From Marsupella aquatica (Eukaryota; Marchantiophyta), in assembly GCA_973895155.1 (NCBI GenBank), contig OZ316892.1, positions 9,920,001 through 9,984,000 of the forward strand: a stretch of DNA of 64,000 bases. Reading direction: 5' to 3'. The notes under the pieces are model-generated. The model was not told the DNA's origin, did no database searches, and saw only the letters and a list, made by a program, of their open reading frames with translations. The position numbers and the translations under genes are program-made. Below, piece after piece: positions 48,859-61,421 of this stretch. Position 1 is the first letter of the stretch. The number at the start of each line of letters is the position of its first letter.

Positions 48859-50609
48859 TGTCCGCATAAAATGTTATTGACCATACACAATGTTACCATC
48901 AAAACTTTATAGGGTTGTAATTTCTTTGATCATAGGGGTGGGAAAATAAGTGTAAACATTCCATGGTCTTTGGATGTTGTGCCGATTGTTTCAGGTGAAG
49001 GGCCTTTTGTCCTCGCTTTTGTCCCCTGTGGACACTATTGTCTTTCTCATTTTTTTGCAATAAAGTATATCGTATTCATAAAGAGGAAAAAGCTCCATGA
49101 GAGTCCATTAAAGTTATTGAACATCATGAAGATACTTGTAAACATCTATTTTTACACAATATATAGTTATGTTTTCACTTCAAATTGGCAAAGAACATTG
49201 AAAGAGCAAACCAATTGGATTAATATTTGGGCATCAAACTTGGGCATTAATCTGGATCGGCATGTGTATTGGATTCGTGAAAGAAATCCTGTTAGATACC
49301 TATAATCATAGATTCAGGGTTCAGCTAAAGACTTAGTTGAATGATGCATGGGGCCCCTGGATAAAACAAAACCCCCAACGAGGCCCATCCTTTTGAAAGG
49401 GACTTGTTGGGGCCCTCAGTCCTTGGCCCTTACAACCGAGCCACTCTAACCCTTCAAGTGCTATACGATTGGCCTGCCTGGTACCTTGCAGCCTCGTATC
49501 TCTACCAGCCTATTTTTCAAGGTTTTCCCTTTTTGGCCACAGGAGAATGTTATCTGGTAAATGTTACCTGGAGAATGTCAAGGATATTTGCAACTGGTGT
49601 GGAATTCTTTCAGATGCTTGCCACATGGCTATCTGGTAAAGTAAGGCAAAAGAATGAACAAATACCATGTGCACTCCAATCCAAATCTATCCTTATCCCT
49701 ATGATCCCTCCCAATGATTGAGAGTGATGTCGCTGCAACCAGATTGCATTCTGGTCCTCCAACAGGCTCAGTGCTCCAAGTCTGTTGAGAGAGAGATATT
49801 GGTCAGACATTTCATAAATATGTCCAACAAACCTATACGTAGTGTAAAATTTCTAAGAATGCTCATTGATTCTCGAAAATGAGGAGTGAATTTTCTAAGA
49901 ATGTTTATTGATTCTCAACAGAATAATGAGGACCCCACGAGGCACTTACAAATTACTTATAAATCACGACGCAAAGGTACTTTCACGGCTACATTGTAGA
50001 AGCCGCTAGTACCTAACTCTCAATAAAGACAGAACTCAAAGTGAGGGTGGAAAAAACCATGAACAGGGCAAAAATGAAGGGTAAATAGCATAATTTTTTT
50101 GTTTTTGCAAGATTCATTTGTTTTCACTCCTTAACGTTCAAGTCATATAACGGGTAATCAGGCTAGTATACACAAATGTTAGAAGGTAACAAAAGCAAGA
50201 AAGGGACAACGCGAGGTCAAGAGGGTGATGAGGAGATCGACCGTGTTTGAGCCAACGTTGCAGGTAACGGATCGTAATCACAGGGAGAGCGCTGCCGTAA
50301 ATACAGGAGGAAGTGGAGTGGAACAGCCTGACGGATTCAATTGGAAAGTTGGAAGCGCAATCCACAAGAAAACGTCCGTTTTCCAACAATACGTCCGAGG
50401 GTTGCAAGGGTTCTTTTGCCTTATTCTTGTGGGCTTCGTTCAGATGACGAGGAAAGGATTGCAATAGTTTCTAGGTGATATGCCATTTGTGGCGTTTCCA
50501 CAGCAAAAGCAAGGGACTTGGGAACGAAGTTTATGGTCAGCAGGCATGTACAGTTTTGCTTTTGTTTCGTTTTGTCTGGAATTTTTCAGTTGGGAGCTCG
50601 TGAAGGAGT
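48859..50609. other. Intergenic between repeat array and ALDH 3' end
   Basis: No gene recognised. Frames at 48,970-49,305 and 49,404-49,721 (+) have no known domain. The last few hundred bases should include the ALDH 3' UTR on the minus strand. Confidence 0.45.
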
Positions 50610-53600
50610 CTACAACCATGCAGGGTTTTTCAAGGGCGTCACGACGGCTTTCACTTGGTAGTAATTCTCCAAAGCGTGCATCCCCTTGACTTTTCCGAAT
50701 CCACTCTGCTTGTAGCCTCCGAACGGAAGGGTGATGTCAAGTACGTTATAAGTATTGATCCACACTGTACCCGCCTTGAGAGCCCTGGCGACGGTGTTGG
50801 CAGTGTCTATATCCTTCGTCAGTACTCCAGAAGCCAATCCATAGGCACTACTGTTGGTTCGTTGGATGGCCTCTTCAATGGTCCTGAACTTGCTTACAGA
50901 CTGCAAAAGAGGATGGGCAAATGCATCAATGTTAAGTAACAACTCACTCTGCCACTGCCATCAAATTACGTTACACTTCTCATGGGACAATATGTCACTT
51001 TTGCTTATTTCTCCATACAAACTTCACGAGATATCATCGTCATCACACTACTGATCGTATACCCTCCTAACCTCCATAGACATGCCACACTCTGGAGATG
51101 AGAAACCTCACACACTGCATCAAAAGGGATCAGAAAGAGGCAGCAAACCCACCTGGACCGGGCCGAAAATCTCCTCCTTGAAGATGATATTATTTTCTGA
51201 CACGTCGCCAAAGACTGTGGGTTGGATATAGTAGCCCTTGCTACCCAGACGAGCGCCGCCAGTCACCAAACTGGCACCTTGCTCCTCACCTTGTTTGATG
51301 TAATCAAGGATCCTCCTGAATTGCTCTTCGTCTACCTGAAAATTTATCTTTCATTCCATCAATTATGCTGGTCTTCAACGTCACTCTAGAAGAATCAGCA
51401 ATACCCATCATCATCCAAAGAAAGACTGGGACAGGTCAGTTAGTGGAGGGCTCTCCAACCTTCGCTTTACAGCACCTACAAGAGGACCTGCATGCCGTGC
51501 CCGGTAATTGGTAGTGCTACCAAACAGGTAGAAGGAACTTGTCGATAGCTGGTAATGCTACCCAACATATTTATAAATAAGCTGGCAGATAACATTGTAT
51601 AGAAGGAGATTGAGATCTATGCGTACCTGGGGCCCCTGCTCAATCCCACTTTTGAATGGGTCGCCTACAACTCTTTCCAACGCCTTTAGTTTTGCTTTCT
51701 CGATAAACTCATCATAGATCTTCTCGTGTACAAATGTCCTCGAACCTGATGCACAACATGCGCCTTGATTGAAAAAAACTGCGAACTGTGAGAGAGCAAC
51801 AGCCTCGTCCACGTTCGCATCCTCACACACAATGAGCCCCGACTTCCCCCCAAGCTCAAGCCCCACTCTCTTCAGGTTACTTCTCGCTGACGCCACCATG
51901 ACTTCTCTACCTACTGCTGTCGAGCCCGTGAAGGAGATGACGTCAATGTCTGGGTGACTCGAGAGAGCTGCTCCCGCTGTGGGACCATATCCCGAGATGA
52001 CGTTGACCACTCCAGGAGGAATTCCTGCTTCCAATGCCAGTTTCCCTGCAATTCCTTGACCCAAATTATTAGGTGCTCAACTCATCACTACGGATCCAGA
52101 GGTGCTTATTTCCAGTCTGTCCAGAGTAATTGCTGTCGAGAGCTTCCGATTTATTTATTTGAGTCAAAGAGAGGGGTTTTGACGACATCCCATGAAAAGT
52201 TTAAATTAAATTGCTGCTAAGTACGATGAATTATACTTGTCGTGTGGGAAGTCTCTAGGGAAAACGAAAAATACACGGAAAATTCCTACCAACATTGTAC
52301 TGTAGACGAAAAGCAAACCAGTAAATAGAGATGTCTGTATGAAAAAAATATCCAATTCGGAAGGCTCGAGTTTGACATTTAGCCACACGTAGAAACAAAG
52401 CATTCAGGGAGGATCATTCACATCGAGTCATTTTAGTAATCAGCTGATTAGATGCAGACACCCGCTCCGGGCACCCGCTCCTACCAAAATAGGAGCAATC
52501 AGAGACTTGCAAGCTGAGATATACCTGCTAGTAGTGCTGACAGTGGAGATTGCTCAGCTGTCTTGATAACCATGCTGTTTCCAAGCACTAATGCTGGGGC
52601 CACCTGGTTGACGAACATAACCATAGGGAAATTCCAGGGCACAATCGCGCTCACTACTCCAACTGGCTCGTGTAATGTGTAGGCATAATAGGATCCGTCA
52701 GTGGGTATAGTCGCACCATGGATTTTGTCCGCCCAACCAGCGTAGTACCTAAAACAGGGTTTCCAAGGTTTCACCTAGATTAAGCTTAGTGCTAAAAAAG
52801 GGTTTCCAAGGTCTCACTTATATTACTAAGCAAAGCAATTGCAACATGCATTACCTCAGTTCATTTCTTCTGTCACCCGTGAATCCTTTCAGGACCTATC
52901 GACACCTATACGTGTCCGCTACAGTTATGGGACACAATAGAAGCTAAACTTGCCCCCCAAAACTTGAACTTGAACTCTCTCAACTACAGTAGTCCTTCTA
53001 CGAAACATCGATCTCCGGTACTGCGCAATCATTCTTTCAACCGGTAGAATTTGGTGATGAATCAGACTTGTACAAGACTAGCAGACTAAATAATTTGCAA
53101 ACGAAACATAATGGACTATCTATACAGTCAGGTATGCTATATTGGAAGGCATTTGATACCTAAAGGCCCTAGATACGGCCGGCATCTCCACATAGCGAGC
53201 TTGGTCATAAGGTTTTCCACTGTCCAACGCATCCAATGCCGCCAACTCGTCATTGTGTTGGTCTAAGAGATCTGCATATTTGAGCACGATTCTGCCCCTC
53301 TCATGGGGTGGCATTTTTGGCCACGGCCCCTCTTCGAATGCCTTCCTGGCGGCTTTGACTGCCCGGTCCACATCCTCGATATCACCCTCTGCCACTTGGG
53401 TTATCACCTGTCGCATACATGTCCACACATTTCCCGTTTGTATTACTTTCACAAGTAGACCCATGGTCTGATCCAAACTTGACATGAGGATGTGCAGCCA
53501 ATTCACATCCAAGGTCTCATACGCAGTAAGTCTACATCTCATCGGTGAGATTCAGCAAAAGTCGTTCTCATCACTTTCGTTTCCGTCTTGACTTTCGTTT

Positions 53601-55763
53601 CCTGTACGTGGCAACGACTTCGACAACCCGATTTTCTCAAGAATGATACCAATTCAAGGGCAACGGCATTAAGCCTTCGCTTTACTCATTTGGGAGATTC
53701 CTATTTCGCTCATTTTCTATTTCTGTCAGCTGAAACTAATGACCTGCAGAGTGGATTGCAGTGATTTTTCCTTAGTTGAGTTAAGTAATCTGAGTTGAGA
53801 TGGTTGCAAGCTCAGTTTTGTAAATAAAATATGATTTTAGAACCCTGTCTAAAATCACTTTCCTAGACCCGCAAAGACCTTCCAGCGACGTATCCAACAG
53901 CCATGATGGTGCTCAATGCGATACTACACACAATCTCAATCACCAAACAGAGCTTTAACTAGCGAGCTACTTTAGACAACTCCTCACTCATGAACGGGCA
54001 TTCTGGTCATAGAATGGAATCCAATCTTATTCATTCAGGATCCTCGGGAGAGAGATTTAGTTCCACAGACCCAGTGCACTCGCGAAACGGGCAGTCACTC
54101 ATGAATACCAAATGAGTGACCTGGTTTGGTGATACAAGATCGAGAGCATTAGCGAAGAGCCAATTGAATGCGGGCGATTCAAAGCGTCAAATGAAGCTCC
54201 ATGGACACCTCAGGAGGTCATTATGAAGCAATATCTGCTGAGTTCGGACATGCGCGAGACTAGGAATTTGAATTATTACCCCAAAATGTAGATTCTAATT
54301 GGCTGCTTTCTAAATGGTATCAGGTCTCCTTCCAGAAGCCGACGAGTGCTTTTGTAAGTGACCAGTGCCATTTGTACCACTGATTGCTTCTGGCCTTCAA
54401 ATTTTCCATATGCGTCTCGTATATATCAGTGTCAAAGAAAGGGCAATGCTCCTTGGTGTATGAAAGTAGCCAATTTCCCTTCTGGGTGATCTTTGCTAAC
54501 AAAATACGTCACCAGACCCTCAGAAGATCACTCCAAAGGTCAGGCTCTACTTAGCTCCGGCAGGTTTTTCGTCGTCGATCAGCCACTTTCCCACCTTACT
54601 ACAGACACCAATAACCAGATCTGCCCATTATCTTTAAATCTAAGGAGATCTGACGATCAGCAATTAATCTTGGAAAATTAGATACGGAACATTCGCCACC
54701 CAGGCGCAGCCAATGACACAGTCATGTTGAGGCTGGACAGAGCATTGATTTTGCATGAAGCTTGCAAACAGCCTGACAAAGTGGCCCTGTGACTTTAGTT
54801 ATAAAATTGTTCTTTATCATTTGTGCAAACTCAGTGATTTTTGCGCACAGGCTGAAGACGCCAGTTGCTAAATTATTGCCTGGATTTCTGTGTGGAACTT
54901 CAAGTTCGGGTCCACTGGAGTAATGATTCAATTAAGCATATAATAATCTGGATTCAAATTCCCAATTCAGATGATGATATGATTTCGTGGTCTTGTGGTC
55001 TTTTGAAGCTATTACTTGGACCCATTAAAGCACAACTGTTTTGGTCACGAGGTCTTTCGAAGTTACTAGCTGGACCCATTACAGGTTTTCAAACATGTAC
55101 CTTGATAAGTGATCTCCTGCCTAATTAAGCCTTTCTGATAAATGTATATCAAAACGCAGCGCATACTGTGGCATGTGCCCATAGGTTAGGAAAATTTTCC
55201 AAGCCACGATAATTAAACCCGATTGTTCTATATGACTGAGTCTTGTTCCTTCTAAGTACTTAGTGGCTATTTGTTTTCTAAGTATCTGGCTTCGTTTTAT
55301 GTGTAATTACTGATTCTTGTTCCTTCTATATAAGCATCTGGGTGCTGCTTTTTGATGTGTAATTACCGGGATGCCTTCTTAAGCCTGTAGATTACGGGAG
55401 GATACTGGTCCAAGATATAATGTAGACGTGACCAACACAATGTCACGAGTATCAACTGAATCAACAAGAGCGGCAACAAATGTCATGTCCGAGTACCTGT
55501 CCAGATCGTGGATCGATGGTGGGGAATGTTTTGCCGGAGGCTGAATCAACGAACTCGCCATTGATCAAAAGCTTCGTGTGCTGCACAGGAAAGGGAGCGT
55601 CCACTGGCGTCTCCAGCTCCTCGGCTGCTGCTGCTGCTGCTCCAAAACTCCGCCTCCCTCTAGTCACCAAAAATGGTGACACATAACACGGCCGCAAAGG
55701 CCTCGCCAATGCCCCGCCAAGGACTCGCGATATCAGAGCAGAACCAGCCTTCCTGGCCGCCAT
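50610..55763 (-). CDS. ALDH2: Mitochondrial aldehyde dehydrogenase, family 2
   Basis: Oxidises aldehydes such as acetaldehyde to acids with NAD+. Six exons, 55763-55497, 53407-53160, 52748-52525, 52045-51627, 51335-51153 and 50900-50610, join in phase to 1,632 nt (543 residues), close to the 530-540 of plant mitochondrial ALDH2B. Residues 1 to about 45 are Ala/Arg/Ser-rich and look like a mitochondrial presequence. Seen: NAD site VPWNFP and FTGSTAVG, catalytic Glu about 310 in LELGGKS, catalytic Cys about 344 in [13 protein letters not shown] (34 residues apart, as in ALDH2), KEEIFGPV, and the C-terminal PFGGYKQSG and [14 protein letters not shown]. Intron 1 is about 2.1 kb; the others are 0.2-0.5 kb. 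Exon 1 has a GCT run coding for an alanine stretch. Frame, length and active-site residues are intact. Family 2B is favoured over the cytosolic 2C type by the presequence and the C-terminus. Confidence 0.97.
53561..55496 (-). other. ALDH intron 1, with short internal repeats
   Basis: The interior of the 2.1-kb first intron has no independent gene. A diverged direct repeat (GGTCTTTTGAAGCTATTACT and GGTCTTTCGAAGTTACTAGC, each followed by TGGACCCATTA) lies at about 54,999-55,083. A second one (CTTGTTCCTTCTA ... GTGTAATTAC) lies at about 55,242-55,368. Confidence 0.6.
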
Positions 55764-57377
55764 GAAGGATGCTCGGAAGAATGATGGTCGCCTTCTACCT
55801 CACCTATATTCAATGATCGAGAAACATTTGAGGTAGAATCCACAGACATTTGAGAAAAGGTGGATCTCGTCCTGCTATGAAAATTCTTCTGGATTTCTCA
55901 TCTCGTTTCTACTCTCTGCTCCGTCCTCAGTTGGCACCAGTGATGGAGTGATGGAGGCAATTCACCTAACAAAGACTGACAACTGGTTTATGGGCTGGTG
56001 ATGTGGATCGACCCAGGTTTTACCAATCCTGGTGACATTACTCAAACAGTCTCATGGCAACATATACAACGAAGCGTGATGAAGAGCTCTAGCCAGCAGT
56101 GATGTGGAAACTCGACACCCTTCAAATCTAGGACTGATTTCACGGGTGAGTGTTAATTTCATCTGTCACGCCTTTAGAGAGACTTAAGACCAGACCATTG
56201 TTTGCAAATTCTCTACCAAAGGACTAATCATGATGAACGGCAACCAAAATTTGGTGTCCCGTCGAGAACATCCAGTTTGGTTAAGTGTTAGCAGTTACGC
56301 GTTCGTAAACTCAGTGGACCATGGACATAGCACACCCACACTAAGAAAAAATAGTCTTCCCAGGCTTACGAGAGTTATTACAGGGACAATGAAAGACTTG
56401 GCGTCACAAGCTCTCAAAGAAAGGCCTATGTTTGGTTCCAGATCGCGTTGGACTCACCTAAAATTGAACACTGTGTGATCTAGTACGTTGCAGATAGATC
56501 GAAAACTCCTTGGAAATAATGCTAGTACCTACATCCCAGACATTCATGAAAACTCAAGAATTGGATCCAGAATTCATCGACATCACATTTCCAGAAAGCT
56601 GACCTTGACTCCAGCAATGCAACCGGCCTCTATTTGCAAGTTTCCTCTCCACCTGAGCAATGAGATCGAATGTGAACTTCACTCCACCAGAGTTGTAGCT
56701 GTGCTCCTGCTGAGTCTGCTCAGCCCAAAGTGACTGCATCAATCCGAAGCTCGATTTTAGAATAGAGAAACCCCGAGAGAAACGGTTGCTCGATATATAT
56801 CCCAGTGCTTCGAAGCATGCTTGTCTGGGGCATAAACGAATGCATCCGATTAGAATGTTACCTGCACGCAAGAACAGAGAAGGGACTCCTTTCCAATTTC
56901 CTTCGACACCTCTGCCCAAGCCTTTTGCCCCGGCCTTTGCGTTCGGCCCTTCACTGGAGAAGTGCCACGATTGGTTATGGGGCAAGTGGGCATCTGCTCA
57001 CATCGAAGACGGCCTCGGGATCAATGCATCGGGACTTATCTTTTGCCTCGAAAATTTCAAACAGTTCCATTCATTGACTCCTTTAAGTTGTCACCTCATA
57101 GCTAATTGGGCTTTGGGACAAAAGCTATGAGTAGCTCCAGTACAGGGTACTTCAAGGGAACACGCCAAATGATAATTATAATAGCGGTCAGTCGATGTCC
57201 AATCCAGCGACTTTTTAGGAAGACTGGTTCATGGTCTTCTGCTGTGCTGACGTCCATTGCTGTGTGGCAATCCAGCGGTCAACGGACCATGAGTCTCACA
57301 GATAGTTGGGCTAAATCTACTTTTATGTGCAAGGTTCGTTCCTGTGCAAGCCAGCAAAAGGCGCTCCTCATATTCAG
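55764..57377. other. ALDH upstream region, no confirmed gene
   Basis: The 5' flank of ALDH on the minus strand. A minus-strand frame at 56,554-56,985 (143 codons, with SSFGLMQSLWAEQTQQEHS and GVKFTFDLIAQVERKL) looks more protein-like than its surroundings and could hold an exon ending before GTCAGC near 56,600. No family or splice path was established. Confidence 0.4.
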
Positions 57378-57870
57378 GGACGAGTCCCTGCATTGTCATT
57401 CAATGCACCTAGATTCTCCCCCAGAGTCCACCGGAATACACTCTCCATTTTTGTGTCTCACTGCACTTTCAGGCCAGCCCCTTTTTTGGGTTCCCTTTCA
57501 GTTTTGAGGATTTGGGTTCCCTTTCAGTTTTGAGGAGGTCACAGATTTTTGAGGAGTTCTAATGTTTGACGTTTTTAACTTATTCAAAAATGACATAAAA
57601 CTATACTATCAATTTTAAAAATATCAATATATTTTTTAAGATAAAATATAAAATAATTATAAATATTCAATGGTAATGAGCATGGAGAATTGACGCATAG
57701 AAGTAGTGTGTGACCTAGTGGCATTGGAGCTCAATTGAGATTACGAGGTGGCGTGTTCAAGGCACATGACAGACAACTTTTCTTTCCTTTGATTGAGGGC
57801 ATGGAAAGGAATGAACGTTAGAGGGGGCGGGGGTGTCTAATTGTACTTGAAAATGGAAATGGCAAATGAG

Positions 57871-57895
57871 ATATATATATATATATATATATATG
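57871..57895. repeat. (AT)n microsatellite
   Basis: About twelve AT units lie near the inner end of the left inverted arm. The right arm has only a short TATATAT at the matching place. Confidence 0.9.
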
Positions 57896-58983
57896 AGGGG
57901 TTCAAGTAATTTGGAGATAGAAAAAATAACAAAGGAGACACCCATCAGAGCCAGGCATAAATATTAAAATAATGTCCAAAAAAATTGGACTTGGGGATAT
58001 GAACCAAGGATGCACCATATAGCAGCAACAGAAAAGTTGAGGAGACATGATCACATAAAATTTAACCATTTTATCTCCTAAACCATTTATGGTAAGCACA
58101 CATCTTATTGTATAAGAAGCAAAACTTCATTCATGAAATTTGTTTTCAAATCAATAGAAAACCTAGAAGCCAATGGCAGTCTATCACCCTACAATTAATC
58201 ACTCAATTATCACATATCTTTTCTACATACTAGGTTGGAAATAATCTAAGTTGGCTACCCTGGAAACCAAGTGTACCAAAGGTGCTGTGCTTGACACATT
58301 TGTCAAGACACTCAAAGAATTAAGACCCATGCTTGCACCAATTCCTTGCAAACTTTCAAAACCTGTCAATTGGAGCACACTTACCACTCATGGCCCTGTT
58401 GTCTTCTCTACCACACACTTTTGGACTTGCTTCATAGGGGCCTTCTGTTGGGTTGGTTTTTGTGCCTTTTTCATAGGGGCTTTCTTTTGTCGTATTGGTT
58501 TCTCAGCTTGTTGCACAAGGCTGTTCTTCTCCTGTCAACACCACCTCTAATATTGTTTGCCTTTTGACTTCTAACCTCTTTTGTTGGCTTCTTGTGCTAA
58601 CCTCTTTTGTTGGATTCTTCCTAAAACTGAAAGCAACTACCCACCAGGAACATGATTGGCACCTCACAACAATGGGCAGGTATACGAAATTAACAAAAGA
58701 GGTTAATTTATCTCCCTAGCGCTCATGGGTGTTTCCTTTGTTATTTTTGCTATCTCCAAATTACTTGAACCCCCCATATATATCTCATTTACCATTTCCA
58801 TTTTCAAATACAATTAGATACCCCCACCTCCTCCAATGTCCATTCCTTTCCATGCCCTCAATCAAAGAAAAGAAAAGTTGCCCATCGTGTGCCTTGAACA
58901 CGCCACGTCTTAGTCTCATCTGACCTCCAATACCACTAGGTCACACACTACTTTTGTGCATCAATTCTCCATGCTCATTACCA

Positions 58984-59060
58984 TTTAATATTTTATAATT
59001 ATTTAATATTTTATAATTATTTAATATTTTATAGTTATTTAATATTTTATATTAAAATAT
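58984..59060. repeat. 18-bp AT-rich tandem repeat in right arm
   Basis: The word TTTAATATTTTATAATTA is repeated about four times. The left arm has a single equivalent near 57,640-57,670. Confidence 0.85.
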
Positions 59061-59291
59061 ATATTGATTTTTTTTAAAATTGATATTATAGTTTTACATT
59101 ATTTGTGAATAAGTTAAAACCATCAAACATTAGAACTCCTCAATCAAAAATCTGTGCCCTCCTCAAAACTGAACCGGGACCCAAAAATGGGGCTGGCCTG
59201 AAAGTGAAGTGAGACACAAAAATGGAGAGAGTATTCCGGTGGACTATGGGGGAGAATCGAGGTGCATTGAATGACAATGCAGGGACTCGTC

Positions 59292-60350
59292 TCCTTGAAT
59301 CTCCTCATGAGCATCCACGACCACCTCATGGGTCATTGGCTTTTATTGAGACACAACGAACCATTCTTCCGGGGAACAAAAAAAACATTTTGTCGGAGCA
59401 AGAATATCATTTTCTGGCTGGATAACCCTATGATACGTATATGCGTGATGGACCCCAAAATGAAAGAGTGTTCCTTGATGGGGACCATTTACTCATTCAT
59501 ACCCTTGCTAGACCTTAGATCAACGACCCTATATAAAAAGTTGTTGTCACCTGCTTATCAAACGATTTACACAACAATTACGTATTTACTCATACTAAAA
59601 TTGTTTGTTATCGTATGACGGGAATGTGGAGGGACGCTATTAGGATTCTATTGTGTGTAGGATGAGTATGTTTATTTCCGCTCCCGGAAATGTAATTTTT
59701 GATCAAGTCTACCGACTAGTCCCGCTGCTTGTGATCAAGTCCCATGGACTACGCCACACACACTCCTACCGGTCATTGGTGGAGTGCTGTCACCACCCCT
59801 CCTACTCACATGGTTGACCAAACCGTGCAAGGATTCCTTAGACACTTCTTGGGGAAAGAACACAATCGTGAACCAGAAAAGGTAACGCCACACCAAAACT
59901 TGAGGAATCAAACCAAATCCATATCTTTTGGCAAAATATCGTAACACATTACAAGGACAACCCGGCCTCGTGCCGTCTGCCCAACTCCTGCCTCACTGGG
60001 GCAAGTGCTACACCTCTACCTCACTACTCTGGCTTGATTCCCTCTTCTGGCTATGAGCTAACTTCCCTAAAACCAACACTAGACTGAGTTCCCCCCTCAC
60101 TCACTATGGGGCTCCCCCCTAAATACTGAAAAAAACACCAAAACACCCCTCATGGAGTGGCAACAACGGCCGCAACCCTAGCGGCGCCGCCAAAAACATC
60201 TAAGAGATAACTTAACCTAAAGCGTGTGGCACACACACGCTGTAAAAAACCCTAGCCCACTACGGTACCAACGGTGCCTTCGCTGGTACTAACATCCAAT
60301 CTGTAGTGCATGAAAAGCAAGGGTCCTCCACTAGTCTTCACCGGACTCAC
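59292..60350. other. Intergenic, nothing recognised
   Basis: A word of the GATGGACCCC repeat family occurs at about 59,447. The segment 59,940-60,350 is C-rich and precedes the stop of the minus-strand frame at 60,351, so it may be its 3' flank. Confidence 0.45.
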
Positions 60351-60983
60351 TTACTGAACCAGGGTTCCACCCCTGGAATCCTCACCTCCACCGCTTTCCC
60401 CAGAAGGGGAGGCACCACTCCTAACCTGCCGTACCGAGGGAGTCCATGCGGGAGTCCGACCGGAAGTGCTCCGCCTCCTCAATGCAGCCAAGGCTTGCCA
60501 AGCCTTCACATAACCCTGGCCAATAGTGTCCTTCCATAGAGCAGACTCTTCACCTCCCTGCAACTGCAAAGGTAAGACCTGGCCGGTAGCCGGAGGAGTC
60601 CCCGGGTTTATGGATTGGGGTGGCATCCCCGGCATCGTGACTCCATGACTCGGTGGAGCCTCTGCTGGTAATGATGAGGGTGATGAAATATTGGCACCGT
60701 GACTAGTTGATACGGTGGTAGCGTGACCAACAGATACGGTGGCACCGGGACCAGCTTGGGTTTCCCGTGATGACTTACGGGTCTCCCGCAACTGTTTCTT
60801 CAACATGTTACTCTTCTCCTTCTCCTTCTTGGCCGCTTCCAACATTGGTCTGTACTGTTGAGTTACTTCTCTTACCACCATCTCAATGGATTTTGAGATC
60901 AAATCTGGGGAGAGGGTAGGGCTAGAGGGAGATGGAATCTTCCTTTTCCCCAGCCTCAACGTGTCATTCCCCCGGGTATGCAA
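60351..60983 (-). CDS. Pro/Ser/Gly-rich hypothetical protein, element-associated
   Basis: A 210-codon frame without a recognised family. The N-terminus has a basic patch (LRLGKRKIPSPSSP) and a short charged helix (LEAAKKEKEKSNMLKKQL, about residues 45-70) that could form a coiled coil. A long low-complexity linker rich in Ser, Pro, Thr and Gly follows. The C-terminal third has WKDTIGQGYVKAWQALAALR. It lies downstream of the larger minus-strand frame, separated by 440 bp of AT-rich DNA that could be an intron. It might be the second part of one mobile-element protein. No catalytic motif is visible. Confidence 0.45.
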   Translation of the reverse strand: MHTRGNDTLRLGKRKIPSPSSPTLSPDLISKSIEMVVREVTQQYRPMLEAAKKEKEKSNMLKKQLRETRKSSRETQAGPGATVSVGHATTVSTSHGANISSPSSLPAEAPPSHGVTMPGMPPQSINPGTPPATGQVLPLQLQGGEESALWKDTIGQGYVKAWQALAALRRRSTSGRTPAWTPSVRQVRSGASPSGESGGGEDSRGGTLVQ

Positions 60984-61421
60984 CTCCCCTTTTTATAAAT
61001 CAAGTTTTTAATTCCTTATAATGACCCTATATCCTTAGACCATCTTAGATTTCATTTTAGTTTACTAAAGTCTTGTACCTCTCAACTCAAGGAATCCAAA
61101 AATGTAACTTAAAAAAAAATCCGAATATGTTTTGATGTATAAAAAGTTTATCAAAACCAAATTATATGACTTTTTTTTAATACAGGGGTCTACAGCCAAA
61201 CTAGCCAGCTTTTTAGGATTTTTATTAAAATTTTAAAAATCTTTTAATAAAAACTACAACATGTATAGGAATATTTTTTAATTTCATATGGAAAAAGAGG
61301 AGAACCAAACCTTTTATATGACTTGAAAATTTTTAAAAGTGGAAAACCCAGGTTTTTTCAAATTTTAATAATTTTGTATAGCCAACTTTTTAGTCCATAT
61401 AAAAATGTAGACCCCTGCCAA
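60984..61421. other. AT-rich spacer between two minus-strand frames
   Basis: Rich in T and A runs, with the words CAGGGGTCTACAG and CATATAAAAATGTAGACCCC near its two ends. These repeat elsewhere in the window at 35.9-36.1 kb. It could be an intron or untranslated part of the element. Confidence 0.4.

Larger units (their letters stand above)
57378..59291. mobile_element. Foldback or long-TIR element, about 550-bp inverted arms
   Basis: The left arm (57,378 to about 57,930) and right arm (about 58,745-59,291) are reverse complements over most of their length. Outer ends read GACGAGTCCCTGCATTGTC and, inverted, GACAATGCAGGGACTCGTC. Inner ends read CAAGTAATTTGGAGATAG and CTATCTCCAAATTACTTG. Each arm contains a tRNA/SINE-like head (TGACCTAGTGG ... 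GTGTTCAAGGC in the left arm, at about 57,711-57,760). The roughly 810-bp centre has no transposase; read on the minus strand it encodes a short Lys/Pro/Gln-rich stretch with KKAPMKKAQKPTQQ. Long TIRs would fit a Mutator-like or foldback element, but no target-site duplication was confirmed. Confidence 0.75.

Noticed and set aside
48174-48869. Several 60-83 codon plus-strand frames rich in S, F, L and T
   Set aside because: They translate the CTCACCTTGACATCTTTTT-type minisatellite and are composition by-products.
56554-56985. A 143-codon minus-strand frame upstream of ALDH
   Set aside because: Part of it looks protein-like, but no family, start or consistent splice path could be shown; it is kept only as a note in the flank entry.
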